Positions 1-8,972 of a stretch of 64,000 nucleotides of DNA are shown piece after piece. The stretch spans positions 17,080-81,079 of the forward strand of contig CAZQJS010000010.1 of assembly GCA_964593725.1 (NCBI GenBank), read 5' to 3'. The position numbers and the translations under genes were made by a program. The notes beneath the pieces are model-generated. The model was not told the origin of the DNA and searched no databases. It saw nothing but the letters and a program-made list of their open reading frames with translations. Every line of letters starts with the position of its first letter. The stretch's first letter is position 1. This stretch comes from JAIOSM01 sp964593725. Lineage in GTDB: Bacteria; Desulfobacterota; Desulfobacteria; Desulfobacterales; Desulfobacteraceae.

Positions 1-312
1 GGAAAAGGGTTTAGCAAGATAATCGTCTGCACCAAGGTCCAGACCCTTTATCTTATCCTTTATATCACTCCTGGCTGTAAGCATTAAAACCGGTGTATTG
101 ATATCTGTATCCCGGATCTGCTTTAAAAGGGTCAGACCATCCATTTTCGGCATCATAATATCAAGAATGATCAGATCAAAAGTGATCTCAAATAATCTGT
201 CAAGGGCTTCTTCGCCATCCATTGCCGCCTCGATTATATAGCGCTGCTGTTCAAGACTGTTCTGTAACTGCTCCAGCAATGAGCAGTCGTCATCAACAAT
301 TAAAATTTTCAT
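1..312 (-). CDS. response regulator, N-terminal part (runs off left edge)
   Basis: This is the first 104 residues of a two-component response regulator; the rest lies outside the window. The receiver shows the acidic pocket D7-D9 in MKILIVDDD, the phosphoacceptor D51 in the LDIMMP motif, T79 in the LTAR motif and K101 in AKPF, so it looks fully functional. The MMPKMDG and GADDYLAKPF patterns are typical of OmpR/PhoB-type DNA-binding regulators, but the output domain is not visible. It lies 44 bases downstream of arnT on the same strand and may be co-transcribed with the arn genes. In enterobacteria arn operons answer to two-component systems such as PmrAB, so a regulatory link is attractive but only inferred. 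Confidence 0.9.
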   Translation of the reverse strand, partial: MKILIVDDDCSLLEQLQNSLEQQRYIIEAAMDGEEALDRLFEITFDLIILDIMMPKMDGLTLLKQIRDTDINTPVLMLTARSDIKDKIKGLDLGADDYLAKPFS

Positions 313-356
313 AACAAATGGCCCTGAAAAAATATCATGTTTTATCCCAATGTATT

Positions 357-2039
357 TTAATACTCCAGGAGCACATACCCCTTATCCCCGCTGGTCTCTT
401 CATAAACTGGTTTTGGAAGCTTTTGTCTCCATCTTTCCATTTTCCTGGTTCTGCCGACCAATATCAGATTCCCGGGGTTTTCAGCCATTAACCGGATAAC
501 AGTCTGAATATCAAGCTTTCGTATGTTTGATCCATTATGCTCAAGTCCGTAATGATATTCTCCAGGAGTCCCTAATATGTATACATCATTTCTCTTAAAA
601 TACCAACAGACAGCCCCGGCAGAATTATTATCCGAGATCACAATTTTACCTTTCACATCATTACGGCTGTATTTTTCAAGAATAAGGCCGGGAGACTTTT
701 TCTCCAGTGCAAGATCAGGAACAATGAAATTTACGCTTAACATTAAAAGAAAAGTTGAAAAACCATAAAAAAGTATTTTTTTTGTCTTATCCTGATGGCG
801 GACAGCCCAGTAATTAAAAAGTAGTAAAAAAATCAGTGAGTTAACCGCCATAACACTTTTCCATGACTGGGTGTAAGGATATATACCCTTGAACCCGGTA
901 TTCTGGACAATGACAAATATAATAAGCAGTAATAAGAAAAGAGAGCTGTTGACAATGATTCCCCGCTGCAGAAAGCAATTCTGTTTTTCTGACCTGGCAG
1001 TATATAAAAGCCCGGAAGTCATTAAGATTGCAAAGGGAGGAAAACAGGGCAGAACATAGGTTAATAATTTTCCATGGGAAAGAGAAAAAAAAAGAAAAGG
1101 AGCTATCAACCAGGAGATTGACAACTTAATTAAGCTCAGCTCTCCATCCTGACGATTATCCAGATTTTGTAATCTCTCTTTTAAGCCTATTACTGCCGAA
1201 GGAATCAGGGGGATCCATGGCATGAAAATCCCTGGCGAAGCTATAAAAAAATACCAGAAAGGTGCCTTGTGCTGGGCATTACTGCTGACAAACCTGCGGA
1301 TGTGTTCATGCCAGAAAAAAAAACGCCAGAAATCAGGCTCCTTAAGATGGATTGATATGCTCCATGGCAGTATGAGAATCACAGCAGCAGTAATGGGCAG
1401 CCATGACATGCGGATCAGATCAAAATATCGGCGCTGCCATACAAGATATGGTGTAAGCACCATTACCGGAATGGCAAAGGCAAGAAAACCCTTTGTCAGG
1501 AAAGCAAGGCCGCAGCCAACACCTGACAATATCAACAAAGATATCTCTTTTTTTGATTTTTTAACTGCCCTGGATGCGCAATAAAAGGCGGTAATGCATA
1601 AGGTCAGAAACAGAGAAAAGAGATTATCAAGCACAGGGGCATTGGCAACACCAAACACCTCAAAACAAGTTAGAAAAATGAAAACAGCAAAGAGCCCCCA
1701 GTACTCTTTATTTCTGTCCCTGGATACCATGTGCACCAGAAGGAAAATCAATATTGCCGATAAAAGAGCAGCCAGGGCAGCAGGCAGACGTACGGCAAAA
1801 TTATTTTCACCAAATACCATAATAGAACAGGCATGTATCCAGTAACCCAGCACAGGTTTTTCAAAATATTTCAACCCGTTGAAATGGGGGACTATCCAAT
1901 CGTTGTCTGCAATCATCTCCCTTGGGATTTCAGCATATCGTATCTCATCGGGAACCGTAAGCATTCTGAACCCCAGGGGCATAATATATATGGAAGAAAA
2001 AAGTATAAACAGCAAAAAAAAGTATTGTTGACTTTTCAA
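357..2039 (-). CDS. arnT: undecaprenyl phosphate-L-Ara4N:lipid A transferase (ArnT)
   Basis: Integral membrane glycosyltransferase of the GT-C/PMT class, 560 residues (the E. coli protein is about 550). It transfers 4-amino-4-deoxy-L-arabinose from undecaprenyl phosphate to lipid A phosphates on the periplasmic face, lowering negative surface charge and giving polymyxin resistance. The N-terminus strongly resembles known ArnT: a first membrane helix, then PDEIRYAEIPREMI with the conserved acidic pair in the first periplasmic loop, then DWIVPHFNGLKYFEKP. About a dozen hydrophobic segments follow and then a soluble C-terminal domain. The start is TTG at 2039, preceded by AAAGG, and it matches the family N-terminus; the next ATG would remove the first helix. 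It is the last gene of the arnBCADT operon. Confidence 0.92.
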   Translation of the reverse strand: MKSQQYFFLLFILFSSIYIMPLGFRMLTVPDEIRYAEIPREMIADNDWIVPHFNGLKYFEKPVLGYWIHACSIMVFGENNFAVRLPAALAALLSAILIFLLVHMVSRDRNKEYWGLFAVFIFLTCFEVFGVANAPVLDNLFSLFLTLCITAFYCASRAVKKSKKEISLLILSGVGCGLAFLTKGFLAFAIPVMVLTPYLVWQRRYFDLIRMSWLPITAAVILILPWSISIHLKEPDFWRFFFWHEHIRRFVSSNAQHKAPFWYFFIASPGIFMPWIPLIPSAVIGLKERLQNLDNRQDGELSLIKLSISWLIAPFLFFSLSHGKLLTYVLPCFPPFAILMTSGLLYTARSEKQNCFLQRGIIVNSSLFLLLLIIFVIVQNTGFKGIYPYTQSWKSVMAVNSLIFLLLFNYWAVRHQDKTKKILFYGFSTFLLMLSVNFIVPDLALEKKSPGLILEKYSRNDVKGKIVISDNNSAGAVCWYFKRNDVYILGTPGEYHYGLEHNGSNIRKLDIQTVIRLMAENPGNLILVGRTRKMERWRQKLPKPVYEETSGDKGYVLLEY

Positions 2040-2072
2040 TTTAACCTTTTAAAATCAAGTTTTTATCTGGTT

Positions 2073-2960
2073 CTATCGTGATATCTGTTTTGCAAGCCAT
2101 CCATCCCTGCCCTGCATGCTTAAACGTCCCAGACCTGCCCTGTCTATTTTCTGTGTGCCAGAAAGAATATCACCAAGGGGTTTGAGCCTGTATTCAAGAG
2201 CTGATATCTTTTTAAGAAACTCCTTAAACATTGCAAGGCAGGCATTGCCCTCGACTTCAGCATGTATGGTTAACACATTAAGATGATCCGGCTTAATCAT
2301 ACTTATGATATAGTCATTATATGTATCCTGTGAGCACTTTACACCAATCAGTTCATCATAGGTGGACATGGTTGTGGGGACCTGGATATGGCCAATGGGC
2401 CTTCCTGCAAGCAGGGGCTGAAAAATTGATTCTCCACGGCAGTCTGAACTGTATTTAAAAGGAAAGTGACCAAGGGCAAGAAGGGCATCTGAAGTAATCC
2501 GCCAGGCCGGCGCTGCAAAACAGTCCGGGTTTCGTCCTATGATACGGGAGAGAAGATCATAGCCCTGTTTAATCTGGGATACCACTTCCTGCCTGTCCAT
2601 TTTTTCCACATGGGTCTGCCAGTAATAGTGATCAAAGGCATGCAGCCCTATTTCATGCCCTGCTTTTTCTGTATCTTCAATGGGTTTTCTGCACTTCTTA
2701 CCAATGACCGGCCCTGTCCAGAACACACCTTTTAAAAGTATATCCCACCCATAAAGGCTTGCAGCCCTTGTCCGCAGCATTTTGATTAAAAATTCCGGGC
2801 GTAGTAAACGCCATAGATGACGGCCCATATTATCCGGCCCCACTGAGAAAAAAAAGGTTGCCCTGATATGGTAAGCATCAAGGAGATCAAGCAGGTTTGG
2901 AACTCCTTCACAGGTACCTTTCAGGGTATCAACATCAATGCGCAGACCAATATCAGTCAT
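2073..2960 (-). CDS. arnD: 4-deoxy-4-formamido-L-arabinose-phosphoundecaprenol deformylase (ArnD)
   Basis: Polysaccharide-deacetylase-fold (CE4, NodB-like) enzyme of 295 residues, nearly the length of E. coli ArnD. It removes the formyl group from undecaprenyl-phosphate-L-Ara4FN, making the transfer chain irreversible. The N-terminal LRIDVDT carries the metal and base aspartates of motif 1. GHEIGLHAFDHYYW is the family motif 2 with the metal-binding histidines, and FAAPAWRI matches motif 3. The gene lies between arnA, 5 bases upstream, and arnT, 33 bases downstream. Start ATG at 2960. Assignment is firm because the whole pathway is present around it. Confidence 0.92.
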   Translation of the reverse strand: MTDIGLRIDVDTLKGTCEGVPNLLDLLDAYHIRATFFFSVGPDNMGRHLWRLLRPEFLIKMLRTRAASLYGWDILLKGVFWTGPVIGKKCRKPIEDTEKAGHEIGLHAFDHYYWQTHVEKMDRQEVVSQIKQGYDLLSRIIGRNPDCFAAPAWRITSDALLALGHFPFKYSSDCRGESIFQPLLAGRPIGHIQVPTTMSTYDELIGVKCSQDTYNDYIISMIKPDHLNVLTIHAEVEGNACLAMFKEFLKKISALEYRLKPLGDILSGTQKIDRAGLGRLSMQGRDGWLAKQISR

Positions 2961-2965
2961 GGCTG

Positions 2966-4948
2966 TTAATCCTTATTTTCCATCAGATCCCTGAGAAAAT
3001 AGTCCAGGGTCTCACCAACAGAGTGTTCAAAGGAAATTGCAGGTTTCCATTCCAGGATCGTCTCTGCCAGGCGAATGGAGGGACGTCTGTGCTGGACATC
3101 CTGGTAGCCTGATCCATAATATGCCCTTGCTTCAATCCGCTTCACACCTGCATCGGGCGGAAAATGGGCGCGCAGCGGGTGTTTTGCAAACTGGTCCCTC
3201 AATATCTCTGCAAGCTCTTCCATGCTGTATTCATTATCAGGATTCCCGATATTAAAGATTTTACTATTGCAGCAATTGTCTCTGTTTTCAATAATTCTGA
3301 ACAGGCACTCAATACCATCATTAACATCTGTAAAGCATCTTTTCTGCTTCCCGCCGTCCACCAGGCGAATGGGAGTTCCTTCCACAAGGTTCAAAATGAA
3401 CTGGGTAATCACCCTTGAGCTGCCAATCCTGGCTGAATCCAGGGTATCAAGGCGGGGCCCGATCCAGTTAAAGGGGCGGATGAGTGTGAATTCAAGTCCC
3501 CGTGTAGCTCCATAGGCCCAGATTACACGGTCAAGCATCTGCTTGCTGCATGAATATATCCAGCGCTGCTTATGGATAGGACCCTGGGTAAAATTTGATC
3601 TCTCTTCATCAAATTCCGCATCCTGACACATACCATAAACCTCTGATGTGGATGGAAAAATGAGCCGTTTCCCATACTTTGCACAATAACGTACAATGTG
3701 TAAATTCTCTTCAAAATCGAGCTCAAACACACGCAGGGGATTGCGTACATACTCAATGGGTGTTGCTATGGCCACCAAAGGGAGGATGATATCACATTTT
3801 CTGATATGATATTCAATCCATTCACGCATAATTGATATATCTCCCTCCTTAAAATAAAAATCAGGATGATCCATGACACGTTCCAGGGTATTGGAATTAA
3901 GATCCATGCCATGGACCTCATAGTCTCCACTCCTGAGCAACCGTTCACTTAAATGATTACCAATAAAACCGTTGGCTCCAAGGATAAGTACCCGTTTTTT
4001 CTGCCTGGTTTTCAAATTCATTTCCGCCCGGCCGGAAAAACACATGCCCTTTGCAAGGTTAAGTTCAGCTGCAAGCTGTTTTGCGCCCATAAATACACCA
4101 TCTTCTGTCTGGCCGAAACAGACTTCAATGGCCTTGTCCCTGCATGCAATTACCAGGGGGTCGATGGACAAGATTGTTCCGGGGCTCCCATGTTCTGCGG
4201 TATCAGCAGCTTTTACTTCCCAGAAAATACATTTTCTGTTGCTGACATGGGAAAAAGCTCCCGGATAGGGCCGGGTCACAGCCCTGACAAGGTTATAAAT
4301 GCTGTCTGCATCACGGTTCCAGTCTATTTCACCATCACCAGGCTTACGCCCGCCATAATAACTTGCCTCTGTTTGATCCTGGGGCACAGGTATACTCCTC
4401 TTTTCCAGCAGCACCGGCAAAAGCTCATCAAGCAGGTCCTCTGCAGCACGATTAATCTTCCCGTGGAGGGATAAAGCTGTATCCATGTGATCTATTTTCA
4501 CCTGCTTCTGTCCGATTATGTCACCATTATCCGGCTGGGGTGTCATTTTATGGAGAGTAACTCCTGTCTCTTTTTCTCCATTGACAAGCACCCAGTTGAC
4601 AGGGCAGCGGCCCCTGTAATGCGGTAAAAGTGAGCCATGGAGATTAAAACAACCCTGTTCAGGAATATCCAGGATCTCTTTTTTCACCATATCCCTGTAA
4701 TAAAAGGAAAATATGATGTCCGGAGACATCTCCCTGATTCGGTTCACCCACAGCGGATGATTGATGTCTTCAGGTGTATAGACCGGAATATCATTGACAG
4801 CGGCAAGATCGGCAACCGAGTCAAACCATATATTTTCATTTGGGTCATCTTTGTGGATAAATACTGCCTGAATATCAAATTTATGGGAAAGAAGAGCTTT
4901 AATTCCAATGCATCCAATATTATGATAGGCAAGTACAACAGTTTTCAT
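2966..4948 (-). CDS. arnA: bifunctional UDP-L-Ara4N formyltransferase / UDP-glucuronate decarboxylase (ArnA)
   Basis: Two-domain cytoplasmic enzyme of 660 residues, the same length as E. coli ArnA. The N-terminal domain (about 1-300) is a formyltetrahydrofolate-dependent transferase with N102, H104 and D140 in NLHGSLLPHYRG and PDNGDIIG, at the positions known in E. coli. The C-terminal domain (about 315-660) is a short-chain dehydrogenase fold that oxidatively decarboxylates UDP-glucuronate. It has GANGFIG for NAD (324-330), STSEVYG (433-439) and the Y465-x3-K469 catalytic pair. The ATG at 4948 is preceded by AAGGAG. No UDP-glucose dehydrogenase gene lies in the window, so UDP-glucuronate must come from elsewhere. 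Confidence 0.95.
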   Translation of the reverse strand: MKTVVLAYHNIGCIGIKALLSHKFDIQAVFIHKDDPNENIWFDSVADLAAVNDIPVYTPEDINHPLWVNRIREMSPDIIFSFYYRDMVKKEILDIPEQGCFNLHGSLLPHYRGRCPVNWVLVNGEKETGVTLHKMTPQPDNGDIIGQKQVKIDHMDTALSLHGKINRAAEDLLDELLPVLLEKRSIPVPQDQTEASYYGGRKPGDGEIDWNRDADSIYNLVRAVTRPYPGAFSHVSNRKCIFWEVKAADTAEHGSPGTILSIDPLVIACRDKAIEVCFGQTEDGVFMGAKQLAAELNLAKGMCFSGRAEMNLKTRQKKRVLILGANGFIGNHLSERLLRSGDYEVHGMDLNSNTLERVMDHPDFYFKEGDISIMREWIEYHIRKCDIILPLVAIATPIEYVRNPLRVFELDFEENLHIVRYCAKYGKRLIFPSTSEVYGMCQDAEFDEERSNFTQGPIHKQRWIYSCSKQMLDRVIWAYGATRGLEFTLIRPFNWIGPRLDTLDSARIGSSRVITQFILNLVEGTPIRLVDGGKQKRCFTDVNDGIECLFRIIENRDNCCNSKIFNIGNPDNEYSMEELAEILRDQFAKHPLRAHFPPDAGVKRIEARAYYGSGYQDVQHRRPSIRLAETILEWKPAISFEHSVGETLDYFLRDLMENKD

Positions 4949-4979
4949 GAATTACTCCTTTAAAAATTATCTTTTAAAA

Positions 4980-5966
4980 TTATTTGTCCGTATCTGTATC
5001 ATTATTGTGTTCATTGTCTTTCAGTAATGAATCTCTGCAGCAGATCTCCTTAATAAAATACCTTGGCCTGTCCCTGACATCGTTGTAAATGCGGCCGATA
5101 TATTCACCAAGCAGGCCAAGCCCTACAAACTGGGCACCTATGAAAATAAAAAGAATGGCAAAAAGTGTAAATACTCCCTGGGCAGCCCAGAATGCCCCGT
5201 AGACAAACCTTAAGATCATCAGAAGTATTCCAAAGCAAATGCCGCAGGCAGCAATGACAGCTCCTGTAAATGATAACAGGCGCAGGGGAAAAGTGGACAT
5301 TGAAGTCAGAAGATCAAACTGAAGAGCAATCAGTTTTAACAGATTGTACTTGGATTCGCCCTTTTCCCGGGCAGAATGTCTGACATGGATTTCAGCAGTA
5401 GAACCTGCAAAACCATTGGCCAGGATGGGAATAAAAGTTGAACGTTCACGGCACTGAAGCATGACATCAACAATGGACCGCCTGTAGGCACGCAGCATAC
5501 ACCCATAGTCATGCATCATTACGCCAGTGGATTTCTGCACCATTTTATTGACAAGGGCTGATGCAGCACGGCGGAAGATCGTATCCTGCCGGTTATCCCT
5601 TATCGTGCCCACCACATCAACACCTTTGTCCATCTCCCGGACAAGGTTCGGGATCTCTTCCGGTGGGTTCTGAAGATCTGCGTCCAGAGTTACAATAATC
5701 CCGCCCCTGCTCTGTTCCAGGCCTGCAAATACTGCTGCATGCTGGCCGTAATTTCTGTTAAGGATCACTGCAACAATCTCCCGGTATTGCCGGGAAGCCT
5801 TTACAATAAGTTTGTTGGAACCATCCCTGCTTCCATCATCCACAAGTATTATTTCAAAGCTTTTACGGGTTTTTTTTAAAGCAGCAAGACAGCGGCTGAT
5901 GAGCTGTTCTAAATTATCTTTCTCATTATAAACAGGAATCACAATGGATAGTTCAGGGGTGCTCAT
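4980..5966 (-). CDS. arnC: undecaprenyl-phosphate 4-deoxy-4-formamido-L-arabinose transferase (ArnC)
   Basis: GT2 family glycosyltransferase of 328 residues that loads formylated aminoarabinose from its UDP carrier onto undecaprenyl phosphate at the inner face of the cytoplasmic membrane. The N-terminal nucleotide-binding domain starts SIVIPVYNEKDN and carries VDDGS (about 41-45) and DADLQNPPEE (about 94-103), the metal and donor-binding aspartates. RHSAREKGESKYN is the typical DPM1/ArnC-like motif. Two long hydrophobic helices near the C-terminus anchor it in the membrane. Its ATG overlaps the arnB stop in an ATGA arrangement, which suggests translational coupling. Dolichyl-phosphate-mannose synthase-like enzymes are the alternative, but context decides for ArnC. 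Confidence 0.92.
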   Translation of the reverse strand: MSTPELSIVIPVYNEKDNLEQLISRCLAALKKTRKSFEIILVDDGSRDGSNKLIVKASRQYREIVAVILNRNYGQHAAVFAGLEQSRGGIIVTLDADLQNPPEEIPNLVREMDKGVDVVGTIRDNRQDTIFRRAASALVNKMVQKSTGVMMHDYGCMLRAYRRSIVDVMLQCRERSTFIPILANGFAGSTAEIHVRHSAREKGESKYNLLKLIALQFDLLTSMSTFPLRLLSFTGAVIAACGICFGILLMILRFVYGAFWAAQGVFTLFAILFIFIGAQFVGLGLLGEYIGRIYNDVRDRPRYFIKEICCRDSLLKDNEHNNDTDTDK

Positions 5967-7117
5967 GAAAGTATCTCCTTAATTGCAGTCACAACAAAAT
6001 CAACATCTTTCCTGGTCATATCGGGAAAGAGCGGCAGAGAACAGATCCTTTTGGAATTCCATTCAGTGTTTAAAAGGGAACCTTTCTTAATCTTCAGATT
6101 TTCCCGGTAATATTTCTGGGTATGGACAGCTTTAAAATGGATACCTGTCCCAATGTTCCGTGCTTTAAGCTCTTCCATGAACCTGTTCCTGTCCATACCT
6201 GCCCTGGCAGTGTCCAGCCGGACTATGAAAAGGTGCCATGAATGCTTCATGGGATAGTCTGGAATAGTAAGGGGAATAATTTCATCAACACCATCTAAAA
6301 GTTCAGTATAATATTCTGCAAGAGAGGAACGTTTTTCAATGAAATCATCCAGTCTCCTCAATTGTGACAATCCAAGGGCTGATGCCATGTCAGTGAGATT
6401 ATACTTGTATCCGGGTTCAAGGACTTCGGCCTGGGGTGATCGTCCCAGAAGTTTCCTGTCATGGGCATCCAGGCCAAGGCCGTGGAATTTCAACCTCTTG
6501 ATATGCTCTACAAGATCTTTATTGTCAGAACAGAACATTCCTCCCTCACCACAGGTTATGTTTTTTATTGGATGAAACGAGAAAACCGATGTTCCCCTTG
6601 AGCCAATTTTTTCATGATTGTATTCTGTACCCACGGCATGGGCAGCATCTTCAATAATTGCAATACCTTTTTCTTTTGCAAGCATGTATAGAGGATCAAG
6701 ATCCACCGGGGCACCGGCAAAATGCACAGGAATAATAAGCTGTGTTTTTTTTGTGATAAGGGGCTTAACACTCTTTTTTGAAATCATCAATGTATCACGG
6801 TCAATATCGGCAAAAACAGGCACAGCACCTGCAAGCATGATCAGGTTTACAGTGGATACCCATGTCATGGAAGGAGTTATTACTTCATCACCAGGGCCCA
6901 GACCCAGGGCAGTGAACAGAAGATGCATCCCAGCTGTTGCCGAACATACTGCAACAGCATGTTCAGCATCTGTATATTCACAGAAAGCAGATTCAAACTC
7001 GGCTGTCTTTGGCCCGGTTGTTATCCAGCCGGAACGCATAACCTCAGCCACTGACTGAATTTCATGCTCGCTTATTGCCGGTTTTGAAAATGGCAGAAAA
7101 GTTTCTCTTTTGATCAT
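5963..7117 (-). CDS. arnB: UDP-4-amino-4-deoxy-L-arabinose aminotransferase (ArnB)
   Basis: PLP-dependent sugar aminotransferase of the DegT/DnrJ/EryC1/StrS family, 384 residues. It aminates the UDP-4-keto-arabinose made by ArnA, using glutamate. Key positions are visible: EDAAHAVG with D157 for the PLP pyridine nitrogen, FSFHPIKNITCGEGG with K185 as the Schiff-base lysine, and SATAGMHLL for the phosphate-binding region. The N-terminus FLPFSKPAI resembles known ArnB. It is the first gene of the operon; an AGGGG ribosome site lies about 9 bases before the ATG. The 288 bases upstream hold the likely promoter region, but I could not fix a promoter there. Confidence 0.93.
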   Translation of the reverse strand: MIKRETFLPFSKPAISEHEIQSVAEVMRSGWITTGPKTAEFESAFCEYTDAEHAVAVCSATAGMHLLFTALGLGPGDEVITPSMTWVSTVNLIMLAGAVPVFADIDRDTLMISKKSVKPLITKKTQLIIPVHFAGAPVDLDPLYMLAKEKGIAIIEDAAHAVGTEYNHEKIGSRGTSVFSFHPIKNITCGEGGMFCSDNKDLVEHIKRLKFHGLGLDAHDRKLLGRSPQAEVLEPGYKYNLTDMASALGLSQLRRLDDFIEKRSSLAEYYTELLDGVDEIIPLTIPDYPMKHSWHLFIVRLDTARAGMDRNRFMEELKARNIGTGIHFKAVHTQKYYRENLKIKKGSLLNTEWNSKRICSLPLFPDMTRKDVDFVVTAIKEILS

Positions 7118-7405
7118 TGTTATATGCCCCTGAAATTTCTATTGTTTTCCGCGCCTGCTCCGGCAGGCAGTATTTTTTCAACTACTCTGTTGTGGGGTAT
7201 AACACGTAAAAATGAAGAAAGCATGAAGAAGATATAAAGAAAAAACAAAGAAAGCATATCATTTGAAAATAAATAACCATACAAAATTTTAATATTTATC
7301 TTGATTTTAATCTGGTTTTTATTTATGTTGTTATTAATATTTATTTTCATTACTAATTAGGCTGTCATTGTTTTAATAATGCATCAGGAAAAAGGGAGAT
7401 CGGCC
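7118..7405. other. divergent intergenic region, arnB / ribbon-helix-helix-like gene
   Basis: Very AT-rich 288-base gap between the divergent arnB and the gene at 7406. It should hold both promoters, but no convincing -35/-10 pair stands out. The only clear structure is the hairpin at 7153-7168 near arnB. An open frame on the minus strand (7120-7350) is low-complexity, lacks a ribosome site and is not called. Confidence 0.6.
7153..7178 (+). terminator. terminator-like hairpin with T-tract, antisense to the arnB leader
   Basis: Perfect 6-bp stem GCCTGC / GCAGGC (7153-7158 and 7163-7168) with a four-base loop TCCG, followed on the plus strand by a six-T run at 7173-7178. As a terminator it points toward the plus strand, where no gene precedes it. 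On the arnB transcript it would be a leader hairpin about 36 bases before the start codon. Either role is possible: blocking antisense transcription or affecting the arnB leader. Confidence 0.4.
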
Positions 7406-7981
7406 ATGGCAAAATTTGAACAGGGTATGTTTATCACAGAGCCCTTTGATCTACGGGGGAAACAATCTGTCAGGGCTACATTTAAACTCACAAGAAAAGC
7501 AATCGACTCCCTGGGCCTTGTTGCCCTGCATATGGGTATAAAACAAAAATCACTTTTTGATCACATTATTGAAGATGCAGCTGCCCTGGGGGCGGTTGCA
7601 AAACAGATCCACCTTGGAAGGTTCAAGGAAAAAACCAGAATTCAGAAAACCTATGTTTTAAGCAGAAAGACCATAGAAATACTTAAAGCAATTTCAGATA
7701 CCCATGGCCTGCCAAGGGATGCCCTTGTGGAATATTCCATTATGCAGCTGGAATCTGTAATTGAAGCCGAGAAAGAGAATCATAAAAAAAGAAAAAAACT
7801 ATTTGATGAAATTTCAGACCACTTTGATCAGGGTAAAAAACTTTATTTAAAATCCCTGGAACTTCTGGGAGAACATGACCCTTTCAGTAAGAAACTTGAA
7901 AAAATGCTTCTTGCATATAACAAGGAGAAAAATGATATGAAATCTTTTCTAAAAAAGAGTAAACCCCTTGAAGATTTCTAA
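7406..7981 (+). CDS. unrecognised protein with two ribbon-helix-helix-like segments
   Basis: I do not recognise this 191-residue soluble protein. It contains two similar segments about 56 residues apart: VRATFKLTRKAIDSLGLVAL near residue 20 and IQKTYVLSRKTIEILKAISD near residue 75. Each is a short basic beta-like stretch followed by a helix and a hydrophobic second helix (KSLFDHIIED and DALVEYSIMQ), which resembles the ribbon-helix-helix DNA-binding fold in tandem. The C-terminal 80 residues are strongly charged and probably helical. ATG at 7406 is preceded by AGGGAGA at good spacing; an upstream in-frame ATG at 7379 lacks a ribosome site. It precedes an ABC transporter set by 52 bases and could regulate it, but that is a guess. 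Confidence 0.6.
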   Translation: MAKFEQGMFITEPFDLRGKQSVRATFKLTRKAIDSLGLVALHMGIKQKSLFDHIIEDAAALGAVAKQIHLGRFKEKTRIQKTYVLSRKTIEILKAISDTHGLPRDALVEYSIMQLESVIEAEKENHKKRKKLFDEISDHFDQGKKLYLKSLELLGEHDPFSKKLEKMLLAYNKEKNDMKSFLKKSKPLEDF

Positions 7982-8033
7982 AAAAACCTTTATTTTATCT
8001 AAAATTATATTAATGATATAGGAGGCAGGAACC

Positions 8034-8972
8034 TTGATAGAGGTTACAAATATTACAAAATACTATAATGATTTCTGTGCTGTGGATAAAATCAGTTTTA
8101 AAGTAAAGCCAGGAGAGATACTTGGCCTGCTGGGACCTAATGGTGCAGGTAAAACAACCACACTGCGGATGCTGACAGGTTATTTTGAACCAGACAGCGG
8201 GGAAATAAAGATAAAAGATTTTTACATGCCCGGGGACACACTGAAAATCAAACAACTCATTGGTTACCTGCCTGAATCAGCACCCCTTTATCATAATATG
8301 CTGGTATTTGATTATCTTTCCTATATTGCCGGAATAAAAGGGATTATAAAGGAAGATATCATGAACAGACTCAGGGAACTCAGCAAACTGTGCGGGTTAT
8401 CAGAAATCATGCATAAGCCCATTGCCGACCTTTCCAAGGGATTAAATCAACGTGTGGGACTTGCCCAGGCAATGATTTGTGATCCTGAAATCCTTATTCT
8501 GGATGAACCCACATCAGGCCTTGATCCCAATCAGATCATAGAAATCAGAAAGATCATCAAAAACATTGGTAAAGAAAAGACCATTATTCTATCCACACAT
8601 ATTTTGAGTGAAGCCGAGGCAACCTGTGACAGAATTCTCATCATTGATAAAGGGAAAATTGTTGCAGATGATTCACCGGAAAACTTAAAGAAAAACACCC
8701 TGGGTGAATCTGTTATTACCCTTACACTGGAAAATGCAGATGCTGACAAAGTTTTAAATCTTCTCAAATCAATTGACAATAAGATCCAGGTCGAACCCGG
8801 AATTTGTAATGATGCATCTAAAATATCCTTTGTAATCAAGGCTCCTGGTATTGATAATCCAATGAAGAAAATCTATCTGAAAATCAGGGAGACTGACTGG
8901 ATAATAGTTGAGTTCATTAAAAAGACCCAGTCCCTGGAAAATATTTTCCATAACCTTACAACAGATGATTAG
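8034..8972 (+). CDS. ABC transporter ATP-binding protein, GldA-like
   Basis: Cytoplasmic ATPase of an ABC-2 type exporter, 312 residues. It has Walker A GPNGAGKTT (about 34-42), the signature LSKGLNQRVGLAQ, Walker B LILDEPTSGLDP and the H-loop STHIL, so it should be active. A C-terminal domain of about 90 residues is typical for CcmA/GldA/DrrA-like exporter ATPases. The start is TTG at 8034, preceded by AGGAGG eight bases upstream. It heads a plus-strand set with a permease and two auxiliary membrane proteins. The arrangement resembles GldA-GldF-GldG of Bacteroidetes, which is also widespread in non-gliding bacteria with no settled substrate. No gliding function is implied. Confidence 0.88.
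   Translation: MIEVTNITKYYNDFCAVDKISFKVKPGEILGLLGPNGAGKTTTLRMLTGYFEPDSGEIKIKDFYMPGDTLKIKQLIGYLPESAPLYHNMLVFDYLSYIAGIKGIIKEDIMNRLRELSKLCGLSEIMHKPIADLSKGLNQRVGLAQAMICDPEILILDEPTSGLDPNQIIEIRKIIKNIGKEKTIILSTHILSEAEATCDRILIIDKGKIVADDSPENLKKNTLGESVITLTLENADADKVLNLLKSIDNKIQVEPGICNDASKISFVIKAPGIDNPMKKIYLKIRETDWIIVEFIKKTQSLENIFHNLTTDD

Noticed and set aside
4637..4963. Plus-strand open frame antisense to arnA
   Set aside because: arnA has all catalytic motifs on the other strand; this is a shadow frame.
7120..7350. Minus-strand open frame of 76 codons ending just before arnB
   Set aside because: The first third is low-complexity (Ile, Asn, Lys) from AT-rich DNA and no ribosome site precedes any of its ATGs.
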